Of a stretch of 8,646 nt of DNA, positions 5,206-8,646 are shown one piece after another (position 1 is the stretch's first letter; the number at the start of each line of letters is the position of its first letter). Under the pieces are notes generated by a model. It saw nothing but the letters and a program-made list of their open reading frames with translations. It was not told the origin of the DNA and did no database searches. The DNA is from JASFQI01 sp050115555 (GTDB lineage Bacteria; Desulfobacterota; DSM-4660; Desulfatiglandales; HGW-15): positions 1 through 8,646 of the forward strand of contig JASFQI010000208.1 of assembly GCA_050115555.1 (NCBI GenBank), given 5' to 3'. The position numbers and the translations under genes are program-made.

Positions 5206-5961
5206 ATGCCCAATGGAGAGACCCATTATACAGTAGCACAATGCGCGAACCTGTGCAGCGTAGGTCGCGGGACGGTCCATTACTGGATCAAAAAAGGAAA
5301 GCTTCACGCGATCCGCTCGGGAAAATCCTATACTGTGCCGATACAAGAACTTCTCCTCTTTCTGAAAAATACGGGGCGGCCCGTACCCAGCGCCCTAAAC
5401 CAGGACTTCTCAGGCTCACCGCTCTTCGCTATGCATAAGCCCTGCTGGGAGACCGGCCACGGAGATCCAGGCGGAGCCCCATGCCGGGATTGCCTGGTAT
5501 TCCGGAGAGGCCTCGATCTGTGCCTCTCCGCAAGGGGATCGAGCGAGATCCATTGCCCCACCCCTTGCATTCAGTGCCGCTATTATCAGGACGTCCTGTT
5601 TCCCAAAATTCAATTTGTCCATCAGATCGAGGCCCCTGCCGTCGTGGTCAAAGACCTCTTTCTGCTGGCCGCGAACGGTGCGTTCGCCGACATATGCGGG
5701 CTGAAGCCCGAGGACATTCCCGGTCTGGGCATCGAGCACACCACCCATCCCGACTCCCTTCCCAAAGTGCTTGCAAATGCACGGAAAAGGAACTTGAACG
5801 ATCGCGAAGTTCCGCGAAACTACCATATTTTCGTCCGTACGAAGGACAATGACCGGGCACCGGCCTGCGTGGCGGTCTACCCTCTGAATGAGCCCTCGGG
5901 GGCCTATCTCGTAGTAGGCGAGGAGACCGCTGATGGTGCGTCAGAGAAAACGTTCCTGTAG
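5206..5961 (+). CDS. HTH (excisionase/MerR-like)-Cys-rich-PAS regulator
   Basis: A 251-residue soluble protein, likely a DNA-binding sensor. Residues 8-53 (YTVAQCANLCSVGRGTVHYW, then IKKGKLHAIRSGKSYTVPIQ) match the excisionase/MerR-like helix-turn-helix with its 'wing' and a final hydrophobic helix, ELLLFL. A linker to about 78 follows. The next 45 residues hold seven cysteines: C80, C93, C96, C106, C117, C121 and C124, including C93-R-D-C96 and C121-I-Q-C124, which could bind zinc or an Fe-S cluster. From about 131 to 240 the pattern (FVHQIEAPAVVVKDLFLLAA, NGAFADICGLKPEDIPG, ending GAYLVVGEE) is PAS-like, so a ligand or cofactor pocket is plausible. There are no membrane segments and no kinase or sigma-54 domain. 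AGAGGAGGAACCGTC before the ATG gives a strong ribosome site. It is followed after 20 bp by the chemoreceptor gene. The HTH call is firm, PAS good; what it senses and controls is unknown, though repeats at 5130-5170 suggest autoregulation. Confidence 0.85.
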   Translation: MPNGETHYTVAQCANLCSVGRGTVHYWIKKGKLHAIRSGKSYTVPIQELLLFLKNTGRPVPSALNQDFSGSPLFAMHKPCWETGHGDPGGAPCRDCLVFRRGLDLCLSARGSSEIHCPTPCIQCRYYQDVLFPKIQFVHQIEAPAVVVKDLFLLAANGAFADICGLKPEDIPGLGIEHTTHPDSLPKVLANARKRNLNDREVPRNYHIFVRTKDNDRAPACVAVYPLNEPSGAYLVVGEETADGASEKTFL

Positions 5962-5981
5962 GAACAGAAGGGAGAACCCTC

Positions 5982-7862
5982 ATGAAAAGGACGATGAAGA
6001 TCAACACGAAGATCATTGCGCTGATCACAGCCGCGCTCATTCTGACCGCCGGCGTGGTCGGAGGCATTGCGGTCTGGCAGACCCGTCAGATGGGGAAGGA
6101 GGCCGTGGTCCGCATCCAGCACCTGGGAGAGGAGAACACGCAACGCATTCAAAAGGATGGGGCCCAGCGGATTGAGGCGTTTCGGGCCGATGTCCTTGCA
6201 CGCAAAAAGGAATACCTTCGATCCCAGGTCCAGACCGCCTTAAGTGCCATTCAGAAAATCCGGGAGGATGTCGAGGCCATAAACAACTCGTCGGGCCTGG
6301 GTGAACAGGCCCAAAAGGACATTGCCTTCGTTGTGGGCGCGCTGAGGTACGGGCCGGAGAATAAGGACTACTTCTGGATCAACGATTTGGAACCCCGCAT
6401 GGTCATGCACCCCTATAAACCGGAGCTGAATGGCAAGGACCTGTCCGACAACAAGGACCCCAACGGCAAGCATCTCTTCGTGGAGATGGTGCGCGTGTGC
6501 AAGGAAAAGGGAGAGGGGTTCGTGGACTACATGTGGCCCAAACCAGGCATGGACGAACCTCAGCCGAAGCTCTCCTATGTCCAGCTCTTTTCGGAATGGA
6601 ACTGGATCGTGGGAACCGGAATCTACATCGACGACGTGAATGCGCTGGTCAATGCTGAAAAGTCGGCGCTGGAGAAGGAAGCGGCACAGGCCGAAGCCGA
6701 GGTCCAGAAGCTCATCGCGTCGACCACCCAGGAGACCCAGGACAGCATACGCAACGTTATTCTGCTCGTCGCTGCGAGCACGCTGGGCGTGCTCGTGCTG
6801 GTCCTCATTGGCGCCTTCCTGTTCACACGCCACAGCATCACGAGGCCTGTAAATCGCATGACCGAGGGCCTCACGGATTCCGCCGATCAAGTGGCGTCGG
6901 CTTCCGGCCAAATCTCCGCAGCCAGCCAGTCCCTGGCCGAAGGCGCTTCGGAGCAGGCAGCCTCCATTGAGGAGACCTCCTCTTCCCTGGAAGAAATGGC
7001 TTCCATGACCCGCCAGAACGCGGACCACTCCACCCAGGCGGACCAGATCATGCGCGAGACTCGCGAGACGGTGGAGGCCGCGAACCGCTCCATGTCCGAG
7101 GTGATCGCCTCCATGGAAGCGATCACCCGATCGAGCGACGAGACGTCAAAAATCGTGAAGACGATTGACGAGATCGCATTCCAGACCAACCTCCTGGCCC
7201 TGAACGCCGCTGTTGAAGCCGCCCGGGCCGGAGAGGCAGGCGCAGGATTCGCTGTGGTGGCGGATGAAGTGCGCAACCTCGCCATGAGGGCGGCCGAGGC
7301 CGCGAAGAACACGGCCGAGCTCATCGACGACACGACCGCCAAGGTCCAGGAAGGGTCGGGCCTGGTCTCCCGCACCAACGAAGCGTTTGAGCAGGTCTCC
7401 ACCGGATCGGACAAGGTGGCCAACCTGGTCTCCGAGATCTCGGCGGCCTCGGGCGAGCAGGCCGAGGGCATCGAGCAGGTGAACAAGGCGGTGTCCGAAA
7501 TGGACAAGGTCGTCCAGGAAAATGCCTCTCGGGCCGAGGAGTCTGCCGCCGCGGCCGAGGAAATGAATGCCCAGAGCGAGCAGCTCAAGGGGATTATTCG
7601 GGAGCTGGAAACCCTGGTCAAGGGAAGCAGCGAAAACGGTTCTTCGGAAGGGAAGGCGGTCTTTGAAGCAAGGAGGGAGCTTGAGGGCAGGCAAGGGAAA
7701 GCGTCACAGCGACTGCGGGGAGGGGCACACCAAGCGTTCCACCCAACAACCCGCCCACCCCGGGGAAAGGCGCCTCATGACGTCGCCTCGACTCGCGGGA
7801 AGGAAGTGAAGCCCGAACAAGCCATTCCTTTTGACGAGAACAACGCATTCCAGGATTTCTAG
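5982..7862 (+). CDS. Methyl-accepting chemotaxis protein with sCache sensor domain
   Basis: A 626-residue transmembrane chemoreceptor. TM1 is at about 11-33 and TM2 at about 259-281. Between them a periplasmic sCache (Cache_2-type) domain shows DYFWINDLEPRMVMHP (129-144), NGKDLSDNKDPNGKHLF (150-166) and YVQLFSEWNWIVGTGIYIDD (199-218), the pattern seen in receptors for small organic acids; the ligand is not predictable here. After TM2, SITRPVNRMTEGL (285-297) is only the first HAMP helix and runs straight into the signalling coil, so HAMP looks shortened. Methylation-type stretches are EQAASIEETSSSLEEMA (324-340) and ENASRAEESAAAAEEMNAQ (513-531). The CheA/CheW tip is IDEIAFQTNLLALNAAVEAA (395-414). 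A basic, Pro/Gly-rich tail (about 548-611) ends with PEQAIPFDENNAFQDF; its last five residues, AFQDF, fit the aromatic-x-x-aromatic CheR-tether pattern. AAGGGAG precedes the ATG, and the 20-bp spacer to the HTH-PAS gene implies co-transcription. Confidence 0.95.
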   Translation: MKRTMKINTKIIALITAALILTAGVVGGIAVWQTRQMGKEAVVRIQHLGEENTQRIQKDGAQRIEAFRADVLARKKEYLRSQVQTALSAIQKIREDVEAINNSSGLGEQAQKDIAFVVGALRYGPENKDYFWINDLEPRMVMHPYKPELNGKDLSDNKDPNGKHLFVEMVRVCKEKGEGFVDYMWPKPGMDEPQPKLSYVQLFSEWNWIVGTGIYIDDVNALVNAEKSALEKEAAQAEAEVQKLIASTTQETQDSIRNVILLVAASTLGVLVLVLIGAFLFTRHSITRPVNRMTEGLTDSADQVASASGQISAASQSLAEGASEQAASIEETSSSLEEMASMTRQNADHSTQADQIMRETRETVEAANRSMSEVIASMEAITRSSDETSKIVKTIDEIAFQTNLLALNAAVEAARAGEAGAGFAVVADEVRNLAMRAAEAAKNTAELIDDTTAKVQEGSGLVSRTNEAFEQVSTGSDKVANLVSEISAASGEQAEGIEQVNKAVSEMDKVVQENASRAEESAAAAEEMNAQSEQLKGIIRELETLVKGSSENGSSEGKAVFEARRELEGRQGKASQRLRGGAHQAFHPTTRPPRGKAPHDVASTRGKEVKPEQAIPFDENNAFQDF

Positions 7863-7867
7863 CAAAT

Positions 7868-8224
7868 CTACGCCCCGATGAGCTCCTGCACAATCTTCAG
7901 GAGCTCATCGGGGTCGAACGGCTTGCTCACCACTGCGGCCGCCTTCTTGATGGCCAGCTCGGGCCGGGCCAGGCCGCTCACCACGATGACGGGCTTGTCC
8001 TTGAGCTCCGGATGCTTGCTCATTTTCCTGTAGAACTGCGGCCCCCAGACTTTGTCCATCTGGAGATCCAGGGTGATGAGATCCGGTGTGGTCTCATCCA
8101 GGATCTTGAGCGCATCGGCGCCATCGCTTGCGGGCAAAACTTCATAGCCGTTGTCCTCGAACAGTGCCTTGAGGTACTTAACCACGGTTGGATCGTCATC
8201 CACGACGAGGATTTTCTTGGCCAT
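7868..8224 (-). CDS. Stand-alone CheY-like response regulator receiver
   Basis: A 118-residue protein that is only a receiver domain. The acidic pocket is D9-D10-D11 in KILVVDDDP, the phosphorylation site is D53 in LITLDLQM (49-56), the switch serine is S83 in PVIVVSGLA (78-86), and the conserved lysine is K101 in VVSKPFDPDELL (98-109). All residues needed for phosphotransfer are present and there is no output domain, so it would act by protein contact, as CheY and Spo0F types do. An AAGGAGG six bases before the ATG at 8224 supports the start. It lies 159 bp downstream of a histidine kinase gene on the same strand, its probable partner, and converges on the chemoreceptor gene with 5 bp between stop codons. 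No clear promoter was found in the 159-bp spacer. Whether it belongs to chemotaxis or to the kinase is open. Confidence 0.93.
   Translation of the reverse strand: MAKKILVVDDDPTVVKYLKALFEDNGYEVLPASDGADALKILDETTPDLITLDLQMDKVWGPQFYRKMSKHPELKDKPVIVVSGLARPELAIKKAAAVVSKPFDPDELLKIVQELIGA
7873..7913. repeat. Perfect 16-bp inverted repeat (strong hairpin) at the convergent gene ends
   Basis: CCCCGATGAGCTCCTG (7873-7888) and CAGGAGCTCATCGGGG (7898-7913) are perfect complements with a 9-base loop. The repeat begins 11 bases after the chemoreceptor stop and lies wholly within the last codons of the receiver gene (encoding roughly PDELLKIVQELIG). A hairpin could form in both transcripts. There is no T-run on either side, so it is not a standard intrinsic terminator; a role in 3'-end protection or bidirectional termination is inferred. 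Confidence 0.6.
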
Positions 8225-8383
8225 CCTTCGCCTCCTTTCTCATGAATTCACAGCCTTAATAAAACCTCTCGACCCCTGAGGGATACGCTGCAACTCATTG
8301 GGAGTACAGGATAATTTTCTCGGTCACAGGCCTTTTGCCACGGCATTAGGAATGGCATGCTCCAAGGTGGGGCGAGTCCCCTC
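8225..8383. other. 159-bp spacer between the kinase and receiver genes
   Basis: Apart from the receiver's ribosome site (AAGGAGG on the minus strand at about 8231-8237), I see nothing I can support here: no consensus promoter pair, no GC hairpin with a T-run and no short gene. The receiver could be read through from the kinase gene or from a promoter I cannot recognise. Confidence 0.45.
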
Positions 8384-8646
8384 TCACGCCTGGGGGAGAC
8401 CCTTTCCCCTGCGCGGAATGCGAAGCATGAAGACCGAACCCCGGCCCGGCTCGGAGTCCACGTCCAGGGTCCCGCCGTGCTGGGCCACGGTGCGATTCGT
8501 GATGTAAAGCCCCAGGCCGGTGCCTTTCCGCGCCTTGGACGAGTAGAAGAGCATGCACATTTTCTCGCGGGTTTCCGCGTCCATGCCCACGCCGTCGTCC
8601 TCCACCTCGAAGACCACGGACTCCTCTTCAGGGAGTATGCGGAACA
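8384..8646 (-). CDS. Histidine kinase C-terminal ATPase domain, 5' end cut by window
   Basis: The frame is open from the window's right edge to the stop at 8384 and shows the end of a HATPase_c domain. The G1 box is EVEDDGVGMDAET (D-x-G-x-G), the F box is MLFYSSKARK, the G2 box is GTGLGLYITNRTVAQHGG, and the last strand is GRGSVFMLRIPRR, followed by a short tail, GKGLPQA. An in-frame GTG at 8617 is not the start, because the frame continues upstream (…FRILPEEES) to the window end. Dimerisation and sensor domains lie outside the window, so the signal is unknown. It lies upstream of the receiver gene on the same strand, the usual layout for a two-component pair. Confidence 0.9.
   Translation of the reverse strand, partial: FRILPEEESVVFEVEDDGVGMDAETREKMCMLFYSSKARKGTGLGLYITNRTVAQHGGTLDVDSEPGRGSVFMLRIPRRGKGLPQA

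Noticed and set aside
4776..5213. 145-codon minus-strand frame across the divergent spacer
   Set aside because: It overlaps the CNB-PilZ start in another frame and covers the promoter region; no recognisable domain.
6240..7621. Long minus-strand frames (262 and 244 codons) opposite the chemoreceptor
   Set aside because: They mirror the repetitive heptad codons of the MCP coiled coil; low-complexity Ser/Ala/Leu content is expected for such shadows.
7873..7913. Calling the 16-bp hairpin an intrinsic terminator
   Set aside because: Neither strand has a T-run after the stem, so it was recorded only as an inverted repeat with possible 3'-end function.
1..8646. CRISPR array, tRNA, rRNA, insertion sequence or integrase
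   Set aside because: No regularly spaced repeats, cloverleaf, rRNA-like stretch, transposase motif or terminal inverted repeats were seen on either strand.

Overview
The window is GC-rich, densely coded bacterial DNA, most likely from a Desulfobacterota (former Deltaproteobacteria) or similar anaerobe. The clues are a transmembrane reductive-dehalogenase-like iron-sulfur protein, a PilZ domain of the myxobacterial/deltaproteobacterial type, an sCache chemoreceptor with an '...IPFDENNAFQDF' tail, and a receiver/histidine-kinase pair. This assignment is an inference from gene content; no rRNA, tRNA, CRISPR array, integrase or transposase was seen.

Minus strand, right to left from about 5050 to 841: a strong sigma-70-type promoter (TTGACT-17-TATAAA) drives a CNB-PilZ two-domain protein (4914-4213). 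Next come a class IV PLP aminotransferase (4184-3267), a crotonase-family protein (3210-2422) and a 475-residue RdhA-like protein with three N-terminal membrane helices and two ferredoxin-type cluster motifs (2268-841). Spacers are 28, 56 and 153 bp, so the first three are probably one operon and the dehalogenase-like gene may be read with them. Further left, after a 355-bp spacer with its own good promoter (TTGACA-17-TATTTT), is a secreted TPM-domain protein cut by the window start (485-1).

Plus strand, 5206-7862: a two-gene unit, divergent from the above. The first gene encodes an excisionase/MerR-like helix-turn-helix joined to a seven-cysteine segment and a PAS-like domain. Twenty bases later comes a methyl-accepting chemotaxis protein with a periplasmic sCache sensor, a much shortened HAMP region and a long basic/proline tail ending in an aromatic-x-x-aromatic pentapeptide. 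The 291-bp divergent spacer holds the minus-strand promoter, a cluster of GCGGAA half-sites and a 10-bp direct repeat spaced 30 bp.

Right end, minus strand: a stand-alone CheY-like receiver (8224-7868) convergent with the chemoreceptor, their stop codons only 5 bp apart. A perfect 16-bp inverted repeat lies in the receiver's last codons. Upstream is the C-terminal ATPase end of a histidine kinase cut by the window end.

Overall the window joins an acyl-CoA/amino-acid/dehalogenase-like metabolic cluster to signalling genes (second-messenger reader, HTH-PAS regulator, chemoreceptor, two-component pair). A functional link between the two halves is only suggested by the shared divergent control region. 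The most unusual items are the membrane-anchored RdhA-like protein lacking a Tat signal and without a visible RdhB, the CNB-PilZ fusion, and the HTH-Cys7-PAS regulator.
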